From Calycina herbarum (taxonomy: Eukaryota > Ascomycota > Leotiomycetes > Helotiales > Pezizellaceae): DNA of 64,000 nt. This document shows, one piece after another, positions 1 to 11,155 of this stretch. The position numbers and the translations under genes are program-made. Numbering within the stretch: position 1 is the first letter of the stretch; each line of letters starts with the position of its first letter. The notes beneath the pieces are model-generated. The model was given only the letters and a program-made list of their open reading frames with translations, had not been told where the DNA came from and did not search any database. The DNA is taken from NCBI GenBank assembly GCA_001414485.1, contig LLEY01000087.1, forward strand, positions 1 to 64,000, in the 5' to 3' direction.

Positions 1-1504
1 GGGTTAAGGGGGGGGGGGGCTGGTTGTAGAGAATGGAGAGGAAGGGAGAGGGAAGAGGGGAGAGGGTGTAAGGCAAAGTGGCTAGACAGGGTTTTGGAAA
101 TTCCGCAGCTATGCATCTATCTACCTCTTACTCCGCCCACCGATTTTCCAATAGTAAAGAAATAAAGCTTTGTGGACATACTTTCTGGTTGTTTTCAGTG
201 GCTCGGGATAGATGTTGGTTGCCAGTTGATTGGGTTGGGGACGAGATAAGAGTAAAAAGGTGAATGCTGGTTGGAGTTGGCATAATAAACCATATTCCGT
301 GTTTTCGATATCATTCATGTGTTGATGTTTGCAATTTGGAACGCTACTAATTGTACTGTGAGTAGAGAGCCCTCCCTGGAGTGAAGGAAAGAAGTCGAAA
401 AGACCTATGATATACTAAAAGGATAATTTTGTTTTTTTGATATCGTATATACATGTTTGTCCCACCTACTCTGACCATAGCTATAACTTTATTACCACCA
501 CTTACGCTTGGTTAAAGTCTTACTCTAATATCACGTACCTTCAAGCTTATCTAAGAACTCGACGTTGCGTAATAGTCAAGTGATGTACGAGGGTTCTTGG
601 TATGCCTGCTCTTAGTACCCCATTCTCATCAGTTACTTTGGATGTAAAGGAGCCATTCCAGATCTTGATAATTGCGAAGGAATTTTCCGGGTTCTCGGAT
701 ACGAGTACGTGCATGTGAGATGAAATGTAAGTTAATCCAGTGAGTGGTCGCTTTTTATTTAATCTGGTATACGGCCACAGATTTGGGCACTCGTTCGTTT
801 CACATCAAAACTCATGGTAAACACTTTATTTTCTTCCCACTTCACGATCTCTCAAATATTCTGTCCTTTATAATAATAACCAATTCTAGAGTTATATATA
901 AATTCATCTGTCTAGAATTGTCAGAATTGCAAGTCAAAGGTTATAAGAAAGGAAAGTTAGCTACAGTTGTAAAATGTGTGAATGGAATCGGCTCAAAAAA
1001 GCGTCTCCTACGCGGATCAAATTTCCAAGGGTGATATTGCTTACTACCAATGCGCATATAGTCAAAAGATAAACAAGGTTCTGATTAACATGATCCTTTA
1101 ATTATAGAGGAATTTGTCGAAGGTGAAAAATTATGACATGTCGGGGAAAGTTGGTGTTTTTGATGGGAGTCCGAAAAGTACTTCAGAAAGATTATAATAG
1201 ATACTCTACTCTGAAGCCAGCTAGTAAGGTTTACTCACTGGTTACAGCCTCACAGCCCCGATTTTCAACGTGTGATTGGGCTGTGCTTATATCTCAATAT
1301 ATTTTACTCTGGTATCCCGTAGTGATTCGTCCGGTAAAATTCAAACAATCGCCTGAAGGATGATGGTACTTGCATAAACCAATAATTCCTGTTGTACCAC
1401 CATCCTTTACCACTGACGAAAACCCCTCCAAGTGTACTTGAAATCACTCTACCCCTTAATATATGATTTTCCTCTCCGTTTCATTCCCGTGAATTTCCTA
1501 GAAT
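1..1504. other. intergenic, no gene seen
   Basis: No frame here has coding character: the open frames are short, lack splice-linked partners and resemble no family I know. A short G run lies at about 8-19. The stretch upstream of 1505 is moderately AT-rich and would contain the promoter of the next gene, possibly also an unresolved first exon for it. Confidence 0.5.
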
Positions 1505-2487
1505 ATGAAGAGCGATACCAGAAAGCCATTTCTTCAGCGAGACTTTGTCAGAATTCCAGTGGTGTGCGAAACAGTCTGCAGTAACTCTTCCCAACCTATT
1601 CAATCTAAATCATGACTTCTAACTCAACAAATCAAAATAGACGATGCGCTTAAAAGATTCCGAGAGCTAGGTCAAACAACAACCACATGTCAGAAAGACT
1701 CGGCTTTTTCTGTCTCCTTTGCTTCATGCGATGATTGTATCGTTCTTGCCTCCGGAGGCGCTATTTTGGCAACACCTGATATGGATGAATTCCATTCAAT
1801 TTTGAATTATTGCGCATCAATAAATTCCCCGATATCCACTGATGCCACGAAAACCCTTCAAGCGAGCCCTCAGCCTTCAAATTCATCGCCCCCAATGAGG
1901 CAGCGACAGATTGAACGAACTTTGAACTCTTCCTCGGTGGTTACAAGCACCGAAACAACCCGTACACAAACCCCCACAAGTGCTCTATCTACTACTGGGT
2001 TGAAGGATTTAGAAGGTGAGGATCTATAACCACGAAACCACCATTTTGAGAGTGTCCTAAGTCTTTGACAGCAACTTCATCACCCAGTGGTCGCCCTGAT
2101 TCACGACAACCAGGAACTTCTCACGTCAAGGTCGTTTTAATTGCATGTGTAATAATCGTACCAATGCTACTCATCATCGTGGCAATTGCAATCTTCCTCT
2201 CGATGAAAACACGACAAGGAAAGAGGCCCCACAGAAAAAAGCATCAAGATACTAAGAAGAACAATCACGAGGACAAACCACAGCTTCACTCAGAAAGCGT
2301 TCACAGATTTGAGCTTCCCCTCACTCTCACACGACGACCAGAGCTGATGAACTGGTGGAACGAACTTTTTGAGTTGCGAACCCGAGAGAGAATACACGAA
2401 CTTTCTGTTGAAAACGTTGTTTCTGAGCTACCAGCTGTTGAGCCGGTGGGATCGGAACTTCCAACGATTTCGACGCAGAAATGCTGA
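1505..2487 (+). CDS. predicted single-pass membrane protein, Cys-containing ectodomain (hypothetical)
   Basis: Three exons, 1505-1580, 1641-2015 and 2072-2487, join in frame to 288 residues. Introns are 60 and 56 bp with GTAACT/GTGAGG donors and CTAAC-like branch points. The N-terminal third has paired cysteines (CETVC, CQ, CDDC, NYC), followed by a Ser/Thr-rich linker typical of O-glycosylated stalks. A strong hydrophobic segment (VVLIACVIIVPMLLIIVAIA) comes next, then a basic stop-transfer region (KTRQGKRPHRKK) and a polar tail. This order is that of fungal cell-surface sensor-like or glycoprotein-type proteins, but I recognise no named family. Oddity: with the ATG at 1505 there is no signal peptide, so an upstream exon may be missing from this model. 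A CCTAG acceptor-like site sits directly before the ATG. Function is unknown. Confidence 0.65.
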
Positions 2488-3063
2488 ATCGCCGGAAACA
2501 AGCATCAAGACAGCGTCTGTTCCTAACTGGCAACAAATCAATATCGAGTAGTCCTTACTAGAGAACAATCGTTTCATTTCAGCAAACATCTTTGGCACCT
2601 GTAAGGCAGTTGCGATTGGTTTGAGCTAGAGAATATCAGCTATTTTTGGTTTCATGGGGTAATGGAAAGTTGGCTTCTTATCGGTCTCAATAGATGAACT
2701 AGCCTGGATCATTCCGAATATAAGAGTTTGAACGTTTGAGAAACCCCTCGCTAATTTACACAAGGGAGGCTATAGTATGAAAGGGGGTTGGAGAAAATAA
2801 GCGTCACCCCCGGGTAGGCGGTGAGAGGGAGTGGACCATAGAATTGTATCGAATGCTTCGATCTGCCCTACTATTTTCCCGAAGTAGCAAGGCAGAATCC
2901 GGGGGGGTGACGGTGACTTCTTGCGACCCCCTTTCGTACGTACTGAAACCAGTCAAGAAGAATTTTACTTCTTAACAAGGGCTCGTTTTGAGGAATGTGT
3001 AATTTTCTTGTTATCAAGCTATCAATCAGTAACAATTCATGAGGCCATCTGTTAAGCCACCAA
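2488..3063. other. intergenic with a small inverted repeat
   Basis: The spacer is 576 bp between convergent genes. No coding sequence is seen. An inverted repeat around 2792-2924 pairs CGTCACCCCCGG (about 2802-2813) with CCGGGGGGGTGACG (about 2899-2912) across a loop of roughly 85 bp. The flanks pair weakly (GAAAATAAG versus the reverse of CACTGACTTC-like sequence). It could be a tiny MITE remnant or a shared terminator hairpin for the two converging transcripts. Confidence 0.4.
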
Positions 3064-6000
3064 CTAAGCTTGCAGAGCAGTCTCCTCCCTACTAGCATGA
3101 CTTCCCCCTCTCCACGCGTGCTTCGGATCAACAACTTTCTTATCCTCCTCCTTCGCATCCCCAACCTTTCCCCATCCTCCACCACCAGGTGTATGAATAA
3201 TAATCCTCTCCCCTTTCTTCATCTTCGCCGTGTTCTTGCCTCCCAAATTAATTCTCCTCTCCTCGTACATAGCTTCCCCAATAGCCTTTCCTCCATTCAA
3301 CATCGCATCCGATCGTTCAGGATTACTGGTTTCCACATTGCGAACCCAGATATTCAATCCACACTCCGCGTCTTCACCGCCTTCCAAGCCATAAGGATGA
3401 TATACTCTCCTCTCGCTCAAAATAGAAACCTGCGTCTCAGGCATGCGAAATTCGATATCACGAATGACACCATTCCCACCGCGGTATTTACCTGCACCTC
3501 CAGATCCAGCACGAAGCGAGAACTCCCGCAAAATAACAGGATACCTCCTCTCGAAAACCTCCGCATCAGTGATTCTCGTGTTTGTCATATGAGTATGCAC
3601 CCCATCCGTTCCATCCCAACTTTTCCCTGCTCCACTTCCTCCCGCAATAGTTTCATAATATCCAAAGCCCTTGGTAGCTTCCTCACCAGTGACATTTCCT
3701 CCAAAGCCGAAGGTTAGATTGTTGCAATCTCCCTGCGAGGCAGCACAGGCTTGGAAAGCTTTGAGGATTACGTCTGTGACTCTTTGGGAGGTGAGGACAT
3801 TTCCGCCTACCACGGCGGCTTTGTCGGAGGGGGAGAGGAAGGATTTGGGCGGGATGAGGACTTTGATTGGTTTGAGGCAGCCTTGATTTAAGGGGATGTC
3901 TTCGGATATGAGACAACGGAGGCAGTAAATTATTGCGCTGTATGTTACGGCTTGGGGAGCGTTTGTGTTTCCTAGTAAATTCAGTGAGTATGTAACATAA
4001 GGAATAAGGGAGAAGAGCGTGGCGTACCATAGACTTCTGGACCTGTACCAGCAAAGTCGAAAACAGCTTCTCCCTTCTCGGCATTGATTGTGATTTTGAG
4101 TTTGATGGGACTTCCATCATCCATATAATCGACAGCCGAAAGATCCTGTCCCTCGAACCTCTTACTGACATCCTTCAAAAGATTCCGTACGCTCAACTCG
4201 GCATTGTGTTGAATATTGACCATGTAAAAGTTGACTACCTCCTCGCCATATTCCTCAATCAGCGTCGAAATCAAATTGATTCCCTTCATGTTACTCGAGA
4301 TCTGAGCCTTGAGATCCGAGATATTATCAGCAAGACATCTCGTGCCGCTGCACCCCTGGTATTTCGCGGGCTCTTTCAGAAGCAACTCGGTAATTCGTTC
4401 CTCGTTGAATCTTCCAGCACTGACAAGTTTCTCCGATTTGATAGCAGCACCTTCTTGGTACAACTCGCGAGATTGAGGAGGCATACTTCCAGGAAGGATA
4501 CCACCAATATCAGCATGATGTGCTCTCGAAGCGACGTAGAACAAAATCTTCGTTCCGGTTGGATCAAATGCTGGAGTGATGACTGTGATGTCTGGTAAAT
4601 GAGTTCCTCCATATTCTGGATGATTGGAAACGATAACATCCCCTTTTACTAATTTGCCTTTCCAGATTTCGGCTTGTCGCTTCACACAAGTTGACATGGA
4701 TCCCAAGTGAACTGGGAGATGTGGTGCGTTGGCAACCAACCCACCTGTGGAATCGAACAGTGCACAGGAATAATCGAGACGTTCTTTGACGTTTGTGCTG
4801 ACACTTGTCTTTTGAAGAGCTCGTCCCATTTGCTCGGCGATTGCCATGAATCTATGAGCGAAGATACTTAACATGATAGGATCGACTTCCTTGGTGGTGT
4901 CTGCTTTTGAAGAACTTGAAATGGTTAGCAAATCTAGAAAAAGGGCATGGGTTTTACTTACGGGTCATTGAGGTCTTTCTCTCCAATGTTGATGACAACA
5001 TGTGTTTCAATAATCAGCGCTGTTGCACCTGGAGTAACAACAATAGTTTGAGTTCCATCCGCAAGAACTGCAGGACCTTGGATCTTGTCGCCAACAGCAA
5101 GATCTTCCAACTTGTAAATTGGGGTATCTTGTCGTTTGCCATCAAAGTAAACCTTTGAGCTGCCGTACTCTTTGCTACCGGAAGGCACGTTTTGAGGCTT
5201 AATTTCCTTCAACTGCTTGTCGACAGTCTTGCTAAGCCCCTGGAAACTCTTTCCAATTCCTCGAACTCGCACATCATCTACGATGATATCTCGGTCAGGG
5301 AAGGTAAAGCCGAATTCTTGCTGATGCTGTTTAACAAAAGCTTTGCCGAAAGCCCATTCGTCGCCATCGAATTCTTCCTTGACTTCTACCTCGTCAGGTT
5401 TGATGATCATGAGGGCAGACTCAGTTCCTCGGTACCGCATGTTCAGGTAGTCTTCATACACGATAGATTTTTCCCCAAACCCTTGCTCCACAAGAGCAAT
5501 CTTCGATTTCTCCTTCAGCTCATTGATTTTCTTCTTCAGAGATTCTTTAACCTCTCCTTCCTCAACCCAAACCTGTGACTCAGGTTCTTGGCGTTCATCA
5601 ACAACATCGGCCAACGCCATTCCGTAAGCAGAGAGCACAGAGGAGTACCGATGCACAAGGATCTGACTGATTCCCAAACTCTCAGCAATAGCAACAGCAT
5701 GTTGACCACCAGCACCACCAAAGGTTGCTAATCGATGTTTTGAAGTGTCATGTCCTTTGGCTTCGGTCAAGGAACGAATTGGTCTTGTCATTGTCTCGTT
5801 TGCTACTGTCAAGAATCCGTATGCTACTTCATCTGCCATCATATTCTTGCCGCTTTCTTGGTTGATTTGTTCGGTTAACTCAGTTATGACCTTTTCACTT
5901 GCGGCGACATCAAGGCCTTCGTTTTCATTTTTGCCGAAGATTTTGGGGAAGAAGTCGGGCAGGAGACGGCCGAGGAATAAGTTTGCGTCGGTTACGGTTG

Positions 6001-7608
6001 CTGGTCCTCCTTTTCTGTAACATGCCTGATATCAAAATTTATGGGTCAGTATACTTTTTGAGAAAGCCCAATACCAAGAATTAGTAAAAAGGACTTGAAA
6101 CAGAGAAACTAAACTTACGGGACCGGGGTGTGCTCCAGCCGATTCAGGTCCAACAACAAACAAGCCATTTCTAAAAAATAAGCGAGAGCCTCCACCAGCG
6201 GCAACAGTGTTGATATCCAACTGTGGAGACTGGATGGTGACACCAGCAGTAGTAGTCTCGAAAACATGTTCGTATCTTCCGGATCCATATCTGGAGACAT
6301 CTATTCAAGTCAGCACCATTTCATTCACCCGAACACTCTTTGGCCACCAGAAATGAAAGAAACGATCGAGACAACTTACCAGTAGAAGTTCCTCCCATAT
6401 CGAACCCAATAACCGGAATTTTAGTCTCCTCATCATAAGAAGTAAGTGCATAGCCCACCACACCCCCAGCGGGTCCAGAAAGAATAGCTTTCAACCCCGA
6501 AAACTTATCAACATCAACCAATCCACCATCGCTCTGCATAAATTCGCATCTCGCTCCTTTAGCACCTTCCTCCTTTTGCACACTTTGCGTTCCAAGACCT
6601 CCCTCAAACCCTTTCTGGAACCCCTCAATGTACTTCTTGATCGCAGGTGTAAGATAAGCATCCGCGCAAGCAGAAGTAGCTCTCGGAACCAACTTAATCA
6701 TAGGCATCAACTCATGACTGAGAGAAACGTGGCTGAACCCAATTTCCCTTGCAATCTTCCCCACCATAGCCTCATGATCGGGAAATGTGTATCCGTGCAT
6801 TAAACAAACTGCAATACTTTTGATCCCTTCATCAAAAACTTCCTGTAATTGCTTTCGAATAGTCTCCTCATCCGGTCTCTTCAAAATGCGTACAGCTTCA
6901 GAAGATAGTCCTCTTACCAACTCAGGTTCCGATTTATAGCTTTCACTTCGTGCTTCGATTTTAGTAACAATCCTCTCCGGGTCCTCAGCATAATCCTCCA
7001 ACGTGACTCTCTCCTCAATCTCCACAACCCTCTCATAAAGTACATCTGGCTTGCGAATCGCCAAATCAAAAATCTTGGGTCGTGATTGATTTCCAATCTC
7101 CAAACAATCCTTGAACCCCTTCGTAACAACCATAACAATCTTTTCGCCCTTTCTTTCAAGTAATGCATTTGTCGCTACTGTGGTACCCATACGTATAGAT
7201 TCGATTTTCGTCGTATCTAGGGGTTCGCCACGTGGAATTTCTTTAGAGAGAAATTTGGACATGAGACGACGGATTCCTTCTAGGGGGGCGTCCGAGTAGT
7301 TGGATGGATCTTCAGAGAGTAGTTTGATTATTACGTCGTCGGACATTAGGCCCGAGCCTGGGTTTCCGACGCAGTCTGTGAAGGTTCCGCCGCGCTGAGA
7401 AGGTGGTTAGTTTTTATTTGTTTTATGATCTGAGTTATTAGAGGACTTGATGATTCGAACTTTCGAGCCTCAAAATGGGGTTGGAGAAATAAAAATTGGA
7501 GTTGTGAGGGTGGGATATAGAAAAGTCTTTCGATGACAAACGGGGAAAGAATGAATGACTTACATCGATTGCAATGCGGATACCCCGCTGCTCATTTTGA
7601 GCTGCCAT
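3064..7608 (-). CDS. OXP1: 5-oxoprolinase (ATP-hydrolysing), HyuA-HyuB fusion
   Basis: Six exons on the minus strand (7608-7564, 7394-6380, 6300-6119, 6025-4962, 4914-4028, 3971-3064) join in frame to 1366 residues, close to the roughly 1290 of characterised eukaryotic 5-oxoprolinases. The enzyme opens 5-oxoproline to glutamate with ATP in the cytosol, as part of the gamma-glutamyl (glutathione) cycle. Residues about 10-25 read [16 protein letters not shown], the ATP-binding start of hydantoinase A/oxoprolinase. Later come GFDMGGTS and the AGAHPGPACYRKGG region of HyuA. The second half is hydantoinase B ([35 protein letters not shown], [26 protein letters not shown]), ending in the Gly-rich [10 protein letters not shown] motif. 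All introns have GT-AG borders. The gene appears intact. Its start is 261 bp from the stop of the next minus-strand gene, CCZ1, so the two read in the same direction. Confidence 0.95.
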
Positions 7609-7869
7609 TTTGATGTCAAGAGAGTCCTTGGAATGTGATCTATGATTTATGAGATTCGCGAAAAGTTCTGGTGCAAGAAAGTCGTAGCTCTTGTGATGCT
7701 TTAGAAGGTGTTATGATAAGATGCAGGGAAGGTCTCACCGAGGCCACAGGGCAGAATTCCACAAAGGGAAAGCAGAGTGGGATGATTGGTCCACGTGACC
7801 ATTATATACCATCAAATTTATGAAAAGTCACCAATAGGGTGTGTCTCTTTTGAAAATTTACCTTGGATG

Positions 7870-9355
7870 TCACTTCTGAATATTGTGTAAATCTAAAACC
7901 TTGTCCTTTTCTGAGACAGCGGAAATTTCCCAGTTCTCGTCCCGTGACCATGAAGCAACCCAATCTTTGCTTTTGCTTATACATTCCTCTTCCTCCTCAC
8001 CCCTTGTAGCAACATAAGTGTTGATTATTTGCAAATGGTTGTTTATCGCTTTGACGTGCAATCTTGGTGGGCCCGATGAATCGAGATCAGGTATATTGGG
8101 GACAGTCGATTTGAGTGTCAAGAGATCTGGGTCCCATGAAATGTTGCATTTTGAAGGCACCTCTTCCGTGGATGTAGATAGTACGAGAGGTTTGATAAGT
8201 TGATCGAGTTGGAGATCTTTTGGGGGTTCTGCTTCTGGGTTGAATATGAAGGCGAATATAAATGGTCTGTTGGCGTAGATGACCGCCCGGAGCTCTCTCC
8301 CTTCTATAGTCAACATCCGGGTAGCAAGTGGCTCTTCGCTCTTTGGCTCTTCACCATGGTCGTCCTTGGTCTCGATTCCGCAAGCTCGATGACCCCATTG
8401 ATAAATGTCCACAATCCAATGTGAGATGTCCCGCAAACTACTCCTAGATAAGCCTCCAATTCCGAGAAATATAACGCCATCTTCAACATTAGGATCCTTG
8501 CCTGCACCAAGCCAGGGCGCTGATGGCTGCACTTCCTGACCTTCTTCAACAACAGGACTTGGCTTCCCAAACTTCGAAACCACCAAATCAACAAGACCAT
8601 CAAGTCTGATCGGAAACCCCTCCAAAACTTCTCTCTCCCCACTCCCTCGATCCTCTTCCCCAACGCCAACTCCCAACTCCCCACAACCCGCAATTTTAAT
8701 TCCATCATACAAATTATTCGCTGGATTCCCATGCATAGTGAAATTCCAAGTCGCTAAAAAGGCATCCCAATAGCGCGTAACAATATCATTAAACTTCTCT
8801 CTTTCAGTCGAAGCAAAAATCGAACTGAGCGAAGACCCATGGTGCAAAAGGAAAAGAGAATGAGCACGGAGGAGATCCCGGAGAAGCGATATGGTAGGCT
8901 TGAGACCACGTGTAGAGTATTCCACAACTGGTGGTATTTTGTTGCTTCCGGTGGATTTTACAAGCATTTCTGAATTTATAGACTACACCCAAATCAGCAA
9001 TAAGAACTCATCAAAATATCACATAAGATCGACTTACAACCAAAATCCACCATCCATCCTCCAATTCCCTCACCAAAATCCTCGATTTCTCAGTCTCAAC
9101 ACTCTCCACCGGCTCACCATTGGAAAACGTCTTTCCAAAATCAATCATTCCCTGCGCAAGACCAATACGTCTCAACTGTTTATTCTTCTGTTCCCTCGTG
9201 GTGGATTCCGTGCGTTTCTTCTTCGGTTGGCGATCTGAGGGGCTGCGGTAGTAGATTATTTGATCACCGGGTGAATCCTCATCTCCTAATGAGGGGTTAT
9301 ATATTGCTATGAATCCCAGTTGGGCTGGAGTCCAGGGATTTGGCTCAGGTGGCAT
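7870..9355 (-). CDS. CCZ1: vacuolar fusion protein CCZ1 (longin/DUF1712 family)
   Basis: Two exons (9355-9038 and 8982-7870) join in phase 0 to 476 residues; the intron is 55 bp with a GTAAGT donor and GTGTAG acceptor. The N-terminus carries the CCZ1 longin signature: TPAQLGFIAIYNPSLG, then LRRIGLAQGMIDFGKTFS, ETEKSRILVRELEDGWWILV and LLRAHSLFLLHHG. CCZ1 partners MON1 as the GEF that activates Rab7/Ypt7 on late endosomes, vacuoles and autophagosomes. The start at 9355 (MPPEPNPW) was chosen because it begins just before the conserved core; an upstream in-frame Met at about 9409 is possible. The length resembles animal CCZ1 more than the longer yeast protein (about 700), and no C-terminal extension can be fitted in the 261 bp before OXP1. 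Identification rests on the N-terminal half. Confidence 0.85.
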
Positions 9356-10096
9356 TTTGTGTCGTGATGGGGGGCTTTTGTTTTGAGATGGAAAATGATG
9401 GATGCTCATTGACCTCGGGAGCTTGGTGTTCACGATTAAAGTGGGGCTTGGTCGGTGTTGAGATGTGATTGGTCGCAAACAGCCGTAAAGTTGTTTGAAG
9501 GAAATACATTTCAGAATTTATTTGGGAAAGCAAATTATTTTAACATTGAGAGAGAATAAAGTCGACGAACGAACTGTTTAGAAGAAAGGGAGTCCATATT
9601 GTGATGTTCGAATATCCAATGGGTACCTATAATGAATCTTGAAAAGATCTTGGCAATTTATCAAATTGATGCGTAGCTAAACTTGGAATTCTGTTTCAAA
9701 CTGACTATTAGGTACAAAGCTTCAGGTGGTTTGAAACAATGCTGAAACCACTATTTCTCCGCGGAATTAGATACGGGTATATAGTGAAGAGTGAGTTGGA
9801 GTAACTGGTCGAAATGCTTCTTGAACTCAATTCCTCTCTACCACTCCCCACTTTGAGCGATTTTCATCCGAGATGACTCACTTCAACTATGTCAAAAAAA
9901 CCAATTCAATGATGTGTACAAATCAAGCTTGTTTATGCTATGCTACTTATGCTATGCAAAGACCGCTTCTATCTTTTATCCGTCTGTTCGTTTGTATATG
10001 TTGTTCGAAGAGGTAATAAGTGAAGAGAAAAAAAAGTCGGGGGTATCTATGCTCAAGATCCAACCAGAGTATACAAGAAATCCCGTCCATAAAAAT
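9356..10096. other. intergenic, no gene seen
   Basis: The spacer lies between the CCZ1 start and the TPT1-like stop (both minus strand) and would hold the CCZ1 promoter. It is mildly AT-rich. No coding frame, RNA gene or repeat was recognised. Confidence 0.5.
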
Positions 10097-11155
10097 CTAC
10101 TCACTAGTAGAGTCATCACCGCTTGTGGCCTTCATCTCCTTCATATTAGCATTCGCTCCCTTTCCCTTCAATCCCTTCTTTCCCTTGGTTCCCTTGCCTC
10201 TCAATCCGATAGGGACTTCCTTCTTCACAACACCATCTTCGTAGAGGACACCGATATCAGCTCGTCGTCCGACGGCCTTCTTCCAGTATTTCTTGTCGAT
10301 GGTGGAGGTTGCTCCGCCTTCGGTAACCACGTTTCCGCTCTCGGTTCGGGCCCAGAGGATCTTTGGGTCGGCTGCCAAAATGGCTCGGAGGTCGATGTGG
10401 ATTGATACATCGGCACCGCTGGCAGATCGCACCTCGGTTCCATCCTCGTCTACCTTGATAGTAGAGAATTGGAGGAGAGCTTGTCCACCTGCCTTTTTGA
10501 TTCCGCCTGAGGCAAGGATGAGAGGGTAGTTGGCGTATGAGGTCTCGTAGACGATGAAGTCTGGGAGGTCTTCGGTTTTTGCGTTGATGGGGGTCATCTT
10601 TCCGGTTGTGGCAGAGGGGGTGGTGGTCGGGGCGGAGGAGGCGAGGATTCGGATGAGGTAGTCGGATTCATCAGCATCCTCCTCTTCGTCCTCCTCATAT
10701 TCTGGCTTTAGCTTTACGGCGAAGCGGGATTTAGGGGATGTGACGACGGCGTGTAATTCCTCGAATGTGACTTCGAGCTCGACAAGGTTTGGTTTTTGGA
10801 GCTGGAAAAGAGAACTTGTTAGTTGTGCTGTGATGTTTGGGGGATGGAATTGACATACAACTTCTTCGCAGTCGACCCAGCCCTCTGCGTCAGCTACCAA
10901 CTTCTCAGAGCCCTCCTCTTGTGGCTCTCCTTCCTTGATGGTTCTCTTCAAAACCCAGACGAGGGCTTTGGAGATGGCAGTTTCTCGTCCATCAACAACA
11001 CTGTATCCGCGTCCACGTCCCTTCTTGACAACGCTGCCACCGTGCTTACTTCTTCCATGACGGGAAGAGTTTTGAGAAACTGGAGATGGAGCCATAACCC
11101 CGCCATCCAAAGAAAGTCCCTGCATTGGTGGCATAGACATGACTGCTGCTGCCAT
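10097..11155 (-). CDS. TPT1/KptA-like RNA 2'-phosphotransferase family protein, altered active site
   Basis: Two exons (11155-10859, 10801-10097) give 333 residues; the 57-bp intron is in frame, so the unspliced frame is also open. Family knowledge: TPT1 removes the splice-junction 2'-phosphate from ligated tRNA using NAD+. The fold is recognisable: ISKALVWVLK (61-70), VADAEGWVDCEEV, the VTFEELHAVVTSPKSRFAVK helix region, YPLILASGGIKKAG (191-204), a VRSASGADVSIHIDL strand and WARTESGNVVTEGGA (249-263). However, the usual Arg-His after the first helix is Lys70-Arg71, the HGT motif is Tyr-Glu-Thr (184-186), and the N-H-V/I-H segment reads QALLQ. The Arg in LIR (150) and VRS (224) remain. An acidic insert (134-145) and a basic Gly/Lys-rich tail (298-318) are present. 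It may be a pseudoenzyme paralogue. The gene itself is open and intronic borders are canonical. Confidence 0.75.
   Translation of the reverse strand: MAAAVMSMPPMQGLSLDGGVMAPSPVSQNSSRHGRSKHGGSVVKKGRGRGYSVVDGRETAISKALVWVLKRTIKEGEPQEEGSEKLVADAEGWVDCEEVVCQFHPPNITAQLTSSLFQLQKPNLVELEVTFEELHAVVTSPKSRFAVKLKPEYEEDEEEDADESDYLIRILASSAPTTTPSATTGKMTPINAKTEDLPDFIVYETSYANYPLILASGGIKKAGGQALLQFSTIKVDEDGTEVRSASGADVSIHIDLRAILAADPKILWARTESGNVVTEGGATSTIDKKYWKKAVGRRADIGVLYEDGVVKKEVPIGLRGKGTKGKKGLKGKGANANMKEMKATSGDDSTSE

Noticed and set aside
1..22. Telomere-like GGGTTAAGGG at the window start
   Set aside because: Only one imperfect unit followed by a G run; no TTAGGG tandem array, and genes follow immediately.
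3070..3717. 215-codon frame antisense to 5-oxoprolinase
   Set aside because: Antisense shadow of a strongly conserved exon; no independent coding evidence.
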